From contig JAIESC010000060.1 of assembly GCA_019746355.1 (NCBI GenBank), forward strand, positions 1-13,633: 13,633 bases of DNA, given 5' to 3'. This stretch comes from Xanthobacteraceae bacterium (GTDB lineage: Bacteria > Pseudomonadota > Alphaproteobacteria > Rhizobiales > Xanthobacteraceae). Positions 1-6,259 of this stretch are shown piece after piece (position 1 is the first letter of the stretch; each line of letters begins with the position of its first letter). A program made the position numbers and the translations under genes. The notes beneath the pieces were generated by a model, which was not told the DNA's origin, made no database searches, and worked only from the letters and a program-made list of their open reading frames with translations.

Positions 1-824
1 GCGACGCGCTGGCCGCGCGAACGGCGCTCGCGGTTGAACTCGACCAGCTCGGCCACCGAGCGCTCGGCGAGGCCGACGACCACCGAGCTCAGCGAGAACA
101 GCGCGAGCATGTGGCGCGGCGTGCGGAACAGCGGATTGTCGGCGTGAACCTTGCCGCCCGGCGCGGTGCCGCGCTTGAGGTCGCGCAGGCTCACGCCGCG
201 CGGCGCGGGCACCATCACGTCCTTGCAGGTGACCGACTTGCTGCCGGTGCCGGCGAGACCCATGACATGCCAGTCATCGATGATCTCGACCGCACTGATC
301 GGCAACAGAAACATCCAGGGCTCGGGCGCGCCGCTGCCCTTGAGCATCGCGCCGAGCAGAATCCATTGGGCGTGATCGACGCCGCTGGCAAAGCCCCAGC
401 GGCCGCTCAGCCGGAAGCCGCCGTCCACCCGCTCGGCGGTGCCGTTGGGCGCTACGCTCGCCGAGGCCACGGCATATGGGTTTCCGTCCCACATCTCGTG
501 CTGCGCCTCGAGCGGGAAGTTGCCGACGATCCAGCTGTGCTCGCCATGAACGGCGGCGACCCAGGCCGACGAGCCGCAGCCCTGCGCCAGAACGCGCAGC
601 ATCTTCGAGAACACGTGGTAGTTCGAGTTGGCGCCGCCGAACATGGCGGGTTGCAGGCAGCGCGTCAGCCCGAGCCGCTGGTAGTCGGCGATGGTCTCGC
701 TGGGAAGCTGCCGCGCGGCATTGGTCTGCGCGGCCCGCTGGCGCAACGCCGGAACGAGCGTGCGGGCGCGCTCGATGAGGACCTCGGCGTTCGAGACATC
801 GGGTATCTTCGCGGTGATGTTCAT
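1..824 (-). CDS. Flavin-dependent monooxygenase, HsaA/acyl-CoA dehydrogenase-like fold (partial, 3' end missing)
   Basis: An open frame runs from ATG at 824 off the left edge without a stop, giving 274 visible residues. The family is usually near 390, so roughly the last 115 are missing. The sequence resembles group D flavin monooxygenases (HsaA, p-hydroxyphenylacetate hydroxylase oxygenase component), which share the acyl-CoA dehydrogenase fold and use reduced flavin from a partner reductase to hydroxylate aromatics. Supporting stretches are RQLPSETIADYQRLGL (about 39-53), the flavin-region GRWGFASGVDHAQW (141-154) and WHVMGLAGTGSKSV (185-198). An AAGG lies about nine bases before the ATG. 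An upstream in-frame GTG at 830 is a less likely start. The molybdenum hydroxylase gene lies 151 bp upstream on the same strand, with a palindromic repeat between them. No reductase partner is in view. The superfamily is fairly secure, but the substrate is unknown and an ordinary acyl-CoA dehydrogenase is a weaker alternative. Confidence 0.8.
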   Translation of the reverse strand, partial: MNITAKIPDVSNAEVLIERARTLVPALRQRAAQTNAARQLPSETIADYQRLGLTRCLQPAMFGGANSNYHVFSKMLRVLAQGCGSSAWVAAVHGEHSWIVGNFPLEAQHEMWDGNPYAVASASVAPNGTAERVDGGFRLSGRWGFASGVDHAQWILLGAMLKGSGAPEPWMFLLPISAVEIIDDWHVMGLAGTGSKSVTCKDVMVPAPRGVSLRDLKRGTAPGGKVHADNPLFRTPRHMLALFSLSSVVVGLAERSVAELVEFNRERRSRGQRV

Positions 825-883
825 GCGGCGCACCTTACCGAGGATGGCCGTTCAGGTCACGATGCCGGGCGCGCTGACCTACC

Positions 884-988
884 CCCGTCATCCTGAGGTG
901 CCCGCCGAAGGCGGGCCTCGAAGGATGGACGGCCCGGGCCGTCACCCTTCGAGGCTCGCGCTGCGCGCTCGCACCTCAGGGTGACGGG
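884..988. repeat. 105-bp double-palindromic interspersed repeat (REP-like)
   Basis: The left half (884-932) and right half (939-988) are imperfect inverted copies about the centre GGCCCGGGCC (931-940). Each half has the layout CCCGTCA-CCTGAGGTGC, a small internal hairpin, then GCCTCGAAGG. The internal hairpins differ: CCGCC-GAA-GGCGG on the left and a GCGCGC-rich one on the right. It resembles short palindromic repeats that I recall being abundant in Bradyrhizobium and relatives; this is memory, not a search. It extends about 13 bp into the 3' end of the molybdenum hydroxylase gene and supplies its stop codon. As RNA it could fold strongly and may act as a transcript end or stability element. 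Confidence 0.8.
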
Positions 989-3273
989 TCGGCGTTCGTG
1001 CGTGCCGCTTGAACCAATTCCCAGACCCGCGGCGGCGAGAGCGGCAGCACACGCGGCTCGACGCCCAACGCATTCGCCACCGCATTCGCGATCACGCCGC
1101 CGACCGGGATGATGCCGCCCTCGCCCGCGCCCTTGGCGCCGAGCGGATTGTGCGGGGCGGGCTTCACCTCCATCGCATGCGCCCGGATCACCGGGAAATC
1201 GCCCGCGGTCGGCAGCAGATAGTCGGCCAAGGAGCCGGCGAGAAACTGACCGTCGGCGTCGTAGACGAGATTTTCCAGAAGCGCGCCGCCGAGCCCCTGC
1301 ACGATCGCGCCGACGGTCTGGCCGTGCAGCGTCAGCGGATTGATGATGCGGCCGACATCCTCCACCGCCATGTAGTCGAGCAAGGCGACGTGGCCGGTGC
1401 CGGGGTCGACCGCGACATGAGCGGCGTGGGCGCCGTAGCTGTAAGTGCGCTTGCTGCTGGCATAGGTGCCTTCCGAGGCGACGCCGTCGGCGGCGAGCGC
1501 AGCGAGCGCAACCGATGCACGGCCGGGGCCGATGGCATCGTCGCCGTCGATGGTGACCTCGTCCGGCTTGCAGCCGAGACGCCTCCCGGCGGCGGCGCGG
1601 ATCGCGTCCTTCAAAAGCCCCGCGGCCTGCACGATGGCCGAGCCGCCCATCACGATCGAGCGCGACGAGTAGGAGCCGTAGCCCTGCGTCACATAGATGG
1701 TGGAACCGTGCCGCACGCGGTTGATGCGGGTCATCGGCATGTCGAGCGCGTCCGCCGCGATCTGCGCGAACACGGTCTCGACGCCCTGCCCGACCGACGA
1801 CGAGCCGACGTAAAGCGAGATCGAGCCGTCGCGCTCCAGCACCATGCGCACGTTCTCGCGCGGGCCCGAGCCGCCGCCTTCGAGATAGCAGCCGACGGCG
1901 ATGCCGTGGCGGCGGCCGTCGATCAATCGGCCTTGCAGCTTCGACTTCTCCGCCCAGCCGAAGTCGGCGAGGCAGCGGTCGAGCGTCATGCGGTAGTCGC
2001 CGCTGTCGGTCTCGCTGCCCTGGTCGAGCGGCTGCACGGTCGGCAACGGCCACGGCATCTCGTGCTCGGCAACGAGGTTTTTGCGGCGGAATTCGACGCG
2101 ATCGATGCCGAGGTCGTTCGCCGCCATGTCGAACAGCCGCTCGCGGTAGAAATCCGCCTCGAAGCGGCCCGGCCCGCGATAGGTGCCGGACGGCGTCTTG
2201 TTGGTGAGCAGAAGCTCCATCTCGAAATGCATGTTCGGCACGCGATAGGGCCCGGACAGCACCTGCGCGGTGTTGCGCGCCGCGGTCACGCCGTTGGTGC
2301 GGATATAGGCACCGAGGTCGGCGGCGCCGCGGCCGCGCAACGCGAGGACGGTGCCGTCGCGGGCGCAGGCGATCTCCAGCTCGCATTCGGAATCGCGCGC
2401 GTGATTGGAGGCGATCAGGTGCTCGCGGCGGTCCTCGACCCATTTCACCGGGCGGTTGACCTGCCGTGCCGCGAACGGGATCAGGAAATCCTCGGGGTAG
2501 AACTCGCCGCGCACGCCGAAGCCGCCGCCGACATCGGCCTCGATCATGGTGACGGCGTCCTCGGCGAGACCCATCTGCTTGGCGAGGATGCGGCGGTTGT
2601 GGAACGGCACCTTGGTGATGCCGGACACGGTCATGTGTCCCTTCGCTGCGTCCCATTCGGCGAGCAGGCCGCGCGTCTCGATGGTCACGGCGGTGAAGCG
2701 CTGCACCTCGAACCGCTCGCGGCGGGTATAGGCGGCGTTCTGGAACGCGGCCGCAGCATCGCCTTTGACCGCGGACAGCGTGATGATCCGGTTGCTGCCG
2801 CTCGCCTCGAACAGGACGCGCGTGCTGTCACGCGCCGCGGCGCGGTCCGCGACCGGCGGCAGCGCGGCGATGTCGAGCTCGATCAGCTCCAAGGCATCCT
2901 CGGCCAGCGCCTGGGTGTCGGCGACCACCACGGCGACCGGCTCGCCGACGTAGCGCACTTTATCTTTGGCAATGACCGGCTGCTGGAACGGCTTGAACTC
3001 CGGCAAGAGCTCCTGCCGCATGGTGATGACGGGGATGTCGCCGATGTCGGCCGCGGTGATGACGGCATGAACGCCGGGATGCTTCAACGCGGCGGAGGCA
3101 TCGATCGCGCGGATGCGGCCGTGCGGCACGGAGCTGCGCAGGATCGCGGCATGCAGCGCATTCGGGCTCGGAACGTCGTCGACATACTGGCCGCGGCCAC
3201 GCAGGAAGCGCAGGTCTTCGAGGCGCTCGACCGGACTGCCGATGGGGCGATTCGAGGTGCGGCTGTGATCCAT
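976..3273 (-). CDS. Xanthine dehydrogenase/CoxL-superfamily molybdopterin-binding (large) subunit
   Basis: A 765-aa protein, normal length for the catalytic large subunit of molybdenum hydroxylases, which bind molybdopterin cytosine dinucleotide and hydroxylate carbon using water. The N-terminal a/b-hammerhead domain covers about residues 15-140 (RLEDLRFLRGRGQYVDD at 17-33). The molybdenum-binding domains follow: GGGFG (249-253), active-site loop GTYRGPGR (363-370), VGSSSVGQGVET (489-500) and AKGAGEGG (713-720) with the presumed base Glu718. The loop lacks the AYxCSFR cysteine motif of true form I CO dehydrogenase, so this is not CoxL in the strict sense. The substrate could be an N-heterocycle, aldehyde or other compound. 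An in-frame TAG near 3304 with no other ATG after it fixes the start at 3273, although the ribosome binding site is poor. No FAD or [2Fe-2S] subunit gene is adjacent. The stop codon lies inside a palindromic repeat. Confidence 0.9.
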   Translation of the reverse strand: MDHSRTSNRPIGSPVERLEDLRFLRGRGQYVDDVPSPNALHAAILRSSVPHGRIRAIDASAALKHPGVHAVITAADIGDIPVITMRQELLPEFKPFQQPVIAKDKVRYVGEPVAVVVADTQALAEDALELIELDIAALPPVADRAAARDSTRVLFEASGSNRIITLSAVKGDAAAAFQNAAYTRRERFEVQRFTAVTIETRGLLAEWDAAKGHMTVSGITKVPFHNRRILAKQMGLAEDAVTMIEADVGGGFGVRGEFYPEDFLIPFAARQVNRPVKWVEDRREHLIASNHARDSECELEIACARDGTVLALRGRGAADLGAYIRTNGVTAARNTAQVLSGPYRVPNMHFEMELLLTNKTPSGTYRGPGRFEADFYRERLFDMAANDLGIDRVEFRRKNLVAEHEMPWPLPTVQPLDQGSETDSGDYRMTLDRCLADFGWAEKSKLQGRLIDGRRHGIAVGCYLEGGGSGPRENVRMVLERDGSISLYVGSSSVGQGVETVFAQIAADALDMPMTRINRVRHGSTIYVTQGYGSYSSRSIVMGGSAIVQAAGLLKDAIRAAAGRRLGCKPDEVTIDGDDAIGPGRASVALAALAADGVASEGTYASSKRTYSYGAHAAHVAVDPGTGHVALLDYMAVEDVGRIINPLTLHGQTVGAIVQGLGGALLENLVYDADGQFLAGSLADYLLPTAGDFPVIRAHAMEVKPAPHNPLGAKGAGEGGIIPVGGVIANAVANALGVEPRVLPLSPPRVWELVQAARTNADPSP

Positions 3274-3362
3274 CGGGAAATTCGCGTCTTTTGTTTCGCA
3301 AACCTATCTGACGGTGGCCCTGTTGGATACACTTCGCAACCGGTGTGCCCAGAAGGTCGATG
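3274..3362. promoter_or_regulatory. Divergent intergenic region between Mo-hydroxylase and SNase-like genes
   Basis: These 89 bp separate two outward-reading genes and so must hold at least the near part of both promoters. I see no convincing -35/-10 pair. A short dyad, GTTT-CGC-AAAC (3293-3303), lies close to the molybdenum hydroxylase start and could be an operator half, but it is short enough to be chance. The only clear element is the AGAAGG Shine-Dalgarno sequence at 3351-3356 for the plus-strand gene. Confidence 0.4.
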
Positions 3363-4136
3363 ATGATGCGCCGAACATCCTGCTTCGCTGATCGAACGGC
3401 CCTGGCGCTCATGCGAGTCGTGACGACCGTGCTTGCCGTGGTCGCGGCGGCGCCCGGCTGGGCCGCCGACGTGCAGGTGACGGACGGCGACACTCTTATT
3501 CTTGATGGCATCACTTACAGGCTCGAGGGCATCGAAGCTCCGCAGACCGACCAGACATGCCTCGACGACAAGGGAGCCGTCTGGAAATGTGGCATCGAGG
3601 CCCGCGATCGTCTGCGAGACTACGCCGGCAAGGGCGACGTCCGTTGCACGGACCGCGGGGCGGATGGTGTCTTTGGAAAAAGGCGTATCGGCGAGTGCCG
3701 GGTGGCGAGCGAGCCAATCAGCATCAACCAGTGGATGGTGCAGGAAGGCTGGGCCCTCAATGCCGGGACAAAGTCCCGCTTCAAGTCCGACAGGGAAAGC
3801 GCAACCGTCAATCGCAAGGGGCTGTGGAAGGGCTGCTTCGTGTCGCCCGAGGCGTTACGGCGGTTCACCATCAGCACTGCAAGCCTGCTGGGTGCGGTAT
3901 GTCCGCCGCCGAACAACTGGAAGGTCCGGCAGACGCTGTTCCCGGATGCTCCCGTAATGCCGCCCGGCTGTTCGATCAAAGGCAGGCTTAATCTGCGCTC
4001 CCAGGTCACGGGCTATCAGGGCATCTACCATTTGCCGAGCTGTCGCAGCTATGAGCGAACGAGAGCTCCACATCGCTGGTTCTGCTCGGAACAGGAGGCG
4101 CTGGCCGAGGGCTACCGCAAGTCATTCACCTGCTGA
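3363..4136 (+). CDS. Secreted thermonuclease-family (SNase-like) protein
   Basis: A 257-aa protein. The N-terminus has Arg residues, a hydrophobic stretch (about 17-34) and a likely cleavage site at GWAA-DVQV, so it is probably exported. The SNase-like domain covers about 36-160: VTDGDTL (39-45), YRLEGIEAPQ (52-61) and FGKRRIGEC (104-112). Aligned by eye to staphylococcal nuclease, Arg53 matches Arg35, but Gln61 sits at the Glu43 position and Lys106 near Arg87, so nuclease activity is doubtful. A Cys/His-rich C-terminal module (about 203-257: CSIKG, IYHLP, RWFCSEQEA, terminal Cys) resembles the tail seen on many alphaproteobacterial thermonuclease-family proteins. The start is chosen from AGAAGG at 3351-3356, six bases before ATG 3363. 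In-frame GTG 3345 and ATGs 3360, 3366 and 3411 are alternatives. It is divergent from the molybdenum hydroxylase gene, about 90 bp apart. Confidence 0.85.
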   Translation: MMRRTSCFADRTALALMRVVTTVLAVVAAAPGWAADVQVTDGDTLILDGITYRLEGIEAPQTDQTCLDDKGAVWKCGIEARDRLRDYAGKGDVRCTDRGADGVFGKRRIGECRVASEPISINQWMVQEGWALNAGTKSRFKSDRESATVNRKGLWKGCFVSPEALRRFTISTASLLGAVCPPPNNWKVRQTLFPDAPVMPPGCSIKGRLNLRSQVTGYQGIYHLPSCRSYERTRAPHRWFCSEQEALAEGYRKSFTC

Positions 4137-4138
4137 AA

Positions 4139-4178
4139 GTCATTCCGAAGCGGCACGTCAGCGCCGGCGCGGAATGAC
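4139..4178. repeat. GTCATTCCG palindromic repeat / likely terminator hairpin
   Basis: Perfect 9-bp arms, GTCATTCCG (4139-4147) and CGGAATGAC (4170-4178), flank an inner CGGC/GCCG stem (4151-4154 with 4163-4166) and a short loop. It begins two bases after the stop codon of the SNase-like gene. Elements with these arms (GTCATTCC...GGAATGAC) are, from memory, a common dispersed palindrome in Bradyrhizobium-type genomes. There is no T-run, so it would act as a factor-assisted or stability hairpin rather than a classic intrinsic terminator. Confidence 0.75.
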
Positions 4179-4234
4179 AGCGGAGTATGGGGCGGGCTAC
4201 AGTGCCCACCACAGAATGTCGGGAGCTGAAGCGG

Positions 4235-5266
4235 ATGGCCTTGGAGTTCGGAGTTTTCGATCACGTCGACCGGAACGACCTGCCGCTTGCCGATTTCTAC
4301 GAGGACCGGCTGAAGCTGATCGAAGCCTATGACCGCGCCGGCATCTACGGCTATCACTGCGCCGAGCACCACGCGACGCCGCTCGGCATGGCGCCCTCGC
4401 CCAGCGTGTATCTCTCGGCCATCGCCCAGCGCACCAAGCGGCTCCATTTCGGGCCGCTGGTCTATACGCTCGCGCTGTACCACCCGCTGCGGCTTGCCGA
4501 AGAGATCTGCATGCTCGACCAGGCGAGCCGCGGACGCTTCCTGCTCGGCATCGGCAAGGGCATCTCGCCGATCGAAGTGGGCTATTACGGTGTCGACTAC
4601 AAGAACGCCGACAAGATGTTCGCCGAGTCCTTCGCCGTCATCATGCAGGCGCTGACGAAGAAGACCGTCGATTTCGAAGGCGCGTTCTTCAAGTTCAAGA
4701 ACGTGCCGATGGAGGTCTGGCCGCACCGGCAGCCGCATCCGCCGCTGTGGTACGGCGTGGTCAATCCGGACAGCGCCGAGCGCGCCGCCAAGGCCGGGAT
4801 GAACTTCATCAGCAATGCGACGGCCGCAGCGGTGAAGGCCAAGGTCGCGCGCTACAAGGCGGCGTATCAGGCGAGGCCTGGGACCGATGCCCCGCGGTTC
4901 GGCATGAACCGCTACATGGTGCTGGCCGAGACCGAGGAGAAGGCGCTGGAGACCGGGCGGCGCGCCTACAAACGCTGGTGGTCGAGCTTCATGACGCTCT
5001 GGCACAAGCACGGCATTCCGCCGACCAATGTGAGCTATCCGCCGGAGATCGACGGGCAGATGGCGGACGGCCGCGCCATCGTCGGCACGCCGCAGAAGGC
5101 GCTGGAGCTCCTTCGCGCGCAGACGGCGGAGTCGGGTGCGAACTATCTGGTCTGCCGCTTCGCGTTCGGCGATCTGTCGCTGTCGGCGTCGACGCGCTCG
5201 CTCGAGCTGTTCCAGCGCCACGTGATGCCGGGGCTGCGCGAGAGCGTGCCGGTCGCGGCGGAATAG
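4235..5266 (+). CDS. LLM-class flavin-dependent oxidoreductase (luciferase-like monooxygenase)
   Basis: A 343-aa protein of the bacterial luciferase-like superfamily (TIM barrel, FMN or F420 dependent, usually monooxygenases or dehydrogenases of small organic substrates). Family signs are the N-terminal strand LEFGVFDH (3-10), AEHH (43-46) and the segment HPLRLAEEICMLDQASRGR (83-101), followed by GIGKG (105-109). A late GTPQKALELL stretch is also typical. The start is set by GGGAG at 4221-4225, nine bases before ATG 4235. A longer frame from ATG 4187 would add 16 residues unlike the family N-terminus and would almost abut the upstream hairpin. It sits on the same strand as the SNase-like gene but is separated by the 4139-4178 palindrome, so it is probably transcribed separately. 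The substrate is not deducible. A flavin reductase partner is not in view. Confidence 0.9.
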   Translation: MALEFGVFDHVDRNDLPLADFYEDRLKLIEAYDRAGIYGYHCAEHHATPLGMAPSPSVYLSAIAQRTKRLHFGPLVYTLALYHPLRLAEEICMLDQASRGRFLLGIGKGISPIEVGYYGVDYKNADKMFAESFAVIMQALTKKTVDFEGAFFKFKNVPMEVWPHRQPHPPLWYGVVNPDSAERAAKAGMNFISNATAAAVKAKVARYKAAYQARPGTDAPRFGMNRYMVLAETEEKALETGRRAYKRWWSSFMTLWHKHGIPPTNVSYPPEIDGQMADGRAIVGTPQKALELLRAQTAESGANYLVCRFAFGDLSLSASTRSLELFQRHVMPGLRESVPVAAE

Positions 5267-5269
5267 CGG

Positions 5270-5284
5270 TTAACCATCCGTTAA
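5270..5284 (+). promoter_or_regulatory. CtrA-type box TTAA-N7-TTAA
   Basis: TTAACCATCCGTTAA gives two TTAA half-sites exactly seven bases apart, followed by CC. This matches the published CtrA consensus TTAA-N7-TTAA(C), and its first eight bases are TTAACCAT, another reported CtrA-associated motif in alphaproteobacteria. It lies four bases after the LLM oxidoreductase stop and 173 bp before the outer membrane protein start, so the outer membrane protein gene is the natural target. Binding itself is an inference. Confidence 0.6.
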
Positions 5285-5334
5285 CCACGGCAAATCCAAG
5301 GTGCTTAAATGCCGGATCGCTCATGCGATTCGGC

Positions 5335-5360
5335 CCGAGCGGCCCCTGCATGCCGCTCGG
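5335..5360 (+). other. Hairpin in the leader between LLM and Omp25-like genes
   Basis: A perfect 9-bp inverted repeat, CCGAGCGGC (5335-5343) and GCCGCTCGG (5352-5360), surrounds an 8-nt loop. No T-run follows. It could end the LLM transcript or form part of the 5' leader of the outer membrane protein gene. Apart from this, the CtrA-type box and a possible short ORF (5309-5398), I see nothing in the 5267-5457 gap. Confidence 0.5.
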
Positions 5361-5457
5361 CCTCGACACGTCCCGTACCCCAGTCCGTCCAAGCGTGAGT
5401 TCGCGTGCGTCGCGATGAAGTCACGCTTTACGGCGGACAGCCAGCCACGGCGGGGGA

Positions 5458-6174
5458 ATGGGCCTCAAGAGAAAGAGCGTCGGACGATTGGCGATCGGCG
5501 CTTCGCTGCTTTTTTCCGGCGCGGCCGACGCGGCCGACACCCGGCGCTTGGTCACCAAGGCGCCGGCGCAGGCGATGGCACAGGCGCGCCCGCTGCCGCC
5601 GGTCTACGACTGGAGCGGGCTCTACGCCGGCATCAACGGCGGCGCGGGCTTCGACACCTCCAACTTCGCCAACGACGGCAACGTGAAGATCAGGACGCGC
5701 GGCGCGCTGATCGGCGGCACCGCAGGCTACAATCTGCAGCGTGGCCGATGGGTGCTGGGCCTCGAGGGCGACCTCGACTGGACCGATGCCTCCGGCGGCA
5801 CGCCATGTGGCGCGTTCTTCTGCGAGGCCAAGAACACCTGGCTCGGCACGTTGCGCGGCCGCGCCGGATACGCGTCCGGCCGCTGGCTGCCTTATCTCAC
5901 CGCGGGCGTCGCCGCCGGCCATGTGGAGACCACGTCCACCAATCCGGCGCTCGCGACCGGCAGCGAAACCAAGCTCGGCTGGGCCGCAGGGCTTGGCATC
6001 GAGCATGCCTTCGCCCGGAGCTGGTCGGCCAAACTCGAATATCTCTATGTCTGCCTCGGCCGCATCGACGAAGGCTCGCCCTGCACCACCAGCGTATTCG
6101 CGTCGAACGTCTCGATCAAGCAGAGCGTGGTCCGGCTCGGCATCAATTACAAATTCAACGGGCCGCTGCCGTAG
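5458..6174 (+). CDS. Omp25/RopB-like outer membrane beta-barrel protein
   Basis: A 238-aa protein with a signal peptide (KRKSVGR, a hydrophobic core about 11-21, cleavage near ADA-AD at 25-27). It is built of alternating strands typical of the small eight-stranded barrels common in rhizobial outer membranes: WSGLYAGINGGAGF (52-65), LIGGTAGYNLQ (84-94), GLEGDLDW (101-108), TLRGRAGYA (131-139), LEYLYVCLG (193-201) and the closing strand VVRLGINYKF (224-233). Such proteins are structural or surface proteins. Unusual points are four cysteines (117, 122, 199, 209), two in each of two loops, and a short GPLP tail after the final aromatic strand. ATG 5458 is the only in-frame start because a TGA lies upstream at 5416. 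The G-run before it is too close to be a normal Shine-Dalgarno sequence. A CtrA-type box lies upstream. Confidence 0.88.
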   Translation: MGLKRKSVGRLAIGASLLFSGAADAADTRRLVTKAPAQAMAQARPLPPVYDWSGLYAGINGGAGFDTSNFANDGNVKIRTRGALIGGTAGYNLQRGRWVLGLEGDLDWTDASGGTPCGAFFCEAKNTWLGTLRGRAGYASGRWLPYLTAGVAAGHVETTSTNPALATGSETKLGWAAGLGIEHAFARSWSAKLEYLYVCLGRIDEGSPCTTSVFASNVSIKQSVVRLGINYKFNGPLP

Positions 6175-6179
6175 CGGCC
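6161..6179 (+). terminator. Hairpin overlapping the stop codon of the Omp25-like gene
   Basis: Arms GGCCGCT (6161-6167) and AGCGGCC (6173-6179) form a perfect 7-bp GC-rich stem with a 5-nt loop, and the TAG stop codon (6172-6174) lies within it. No T-run follows, so it is at best a weak or Rho-assisted terminator, or an mRNA 3'-end stabiliser. Confidence 0.4.
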
Positions 6180-6218
6180 GCGGGATACGGCTCCCCGCCA
6201 GCGACCATCCTTGCAATA

Positions 6219-6230
6219 ATGGCCGGCCAT
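6219..6230. promoter_or_regulatory. 12-bp perfect palindrome upstream of the adenylate cyclase
   Basis: ATGGCCGGCCAT is perfectly self-complementary and is followed by AAAAA, in the 85-bp gap before the cyclase gene. Its size and position, about 30 bp before the start codon, fit a dimeric regulator operator, but no known consensus is recognised. Confidence 0.3.
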
Positions 6231-6241
6231 AAAAACCGGAA

Positions 6242-6256
6242 CGCTCGAAGCGAGCG
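6242..6256 (+). promoter_or_regulatory. Hairpin covering the ribosome-binding region of the cyclase gene
   Basis: CGCTCG (6242-6247), loop AAG, CGAGCG (6251-6256) forms a 6-bp stem ending three bases before ATG 6260. Any Shine-Dalgarno pairing for this gene (the GAGCGG region) lies inside the stem, so folding would limit translation initiation. Confidence 0.4.
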
Positions 6257-6259
6257 GCG

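Noticed and set aside
111..896. 261-codon plus-strand frame at the left end
   Set aside because: Antisense of the HsaA-like gene; the minus frame gives coherent family motifs, this one does not.
857..2656. Long minus-strand open frame (599 codons) in another frame of the molybdenum hydroxylase gene
   Set aside because: Arg-rich low-information translation overlapping the clear family match in the neighbouring frame.
976..3273. True aerobic CO dehydrogenase (coxL)
   Set aside because: The active-site loop is GTYRGPGR rather than the AYxCSFR motif, and coxM/coxS are not adjacent.
1009..3363. Long plus-strand open frame (784 codons) opposite the molybdenum hydroxylase gene
   Set aside because: It is rich in Arg, Ala, His and Asp with no recognisable domain and mirrors a well-supported gene. 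High GC makes stop codons rare in the antisense frame.
4187..4234. Extended N-terminus for the LLM oxidoreductase from ATG 4187
   Set aside because: The extra residues do not resemble the family, which begins with the LEFGVF strand, and GGGAG points to ATG 4235.
4112..5221. 369-codon minus-strand frame opposite the LLM oxidoreductase
   Set aside because: Shadow composition with no domain, covering a gene with clear luciferase-family motifs and a good ribosome binding site.
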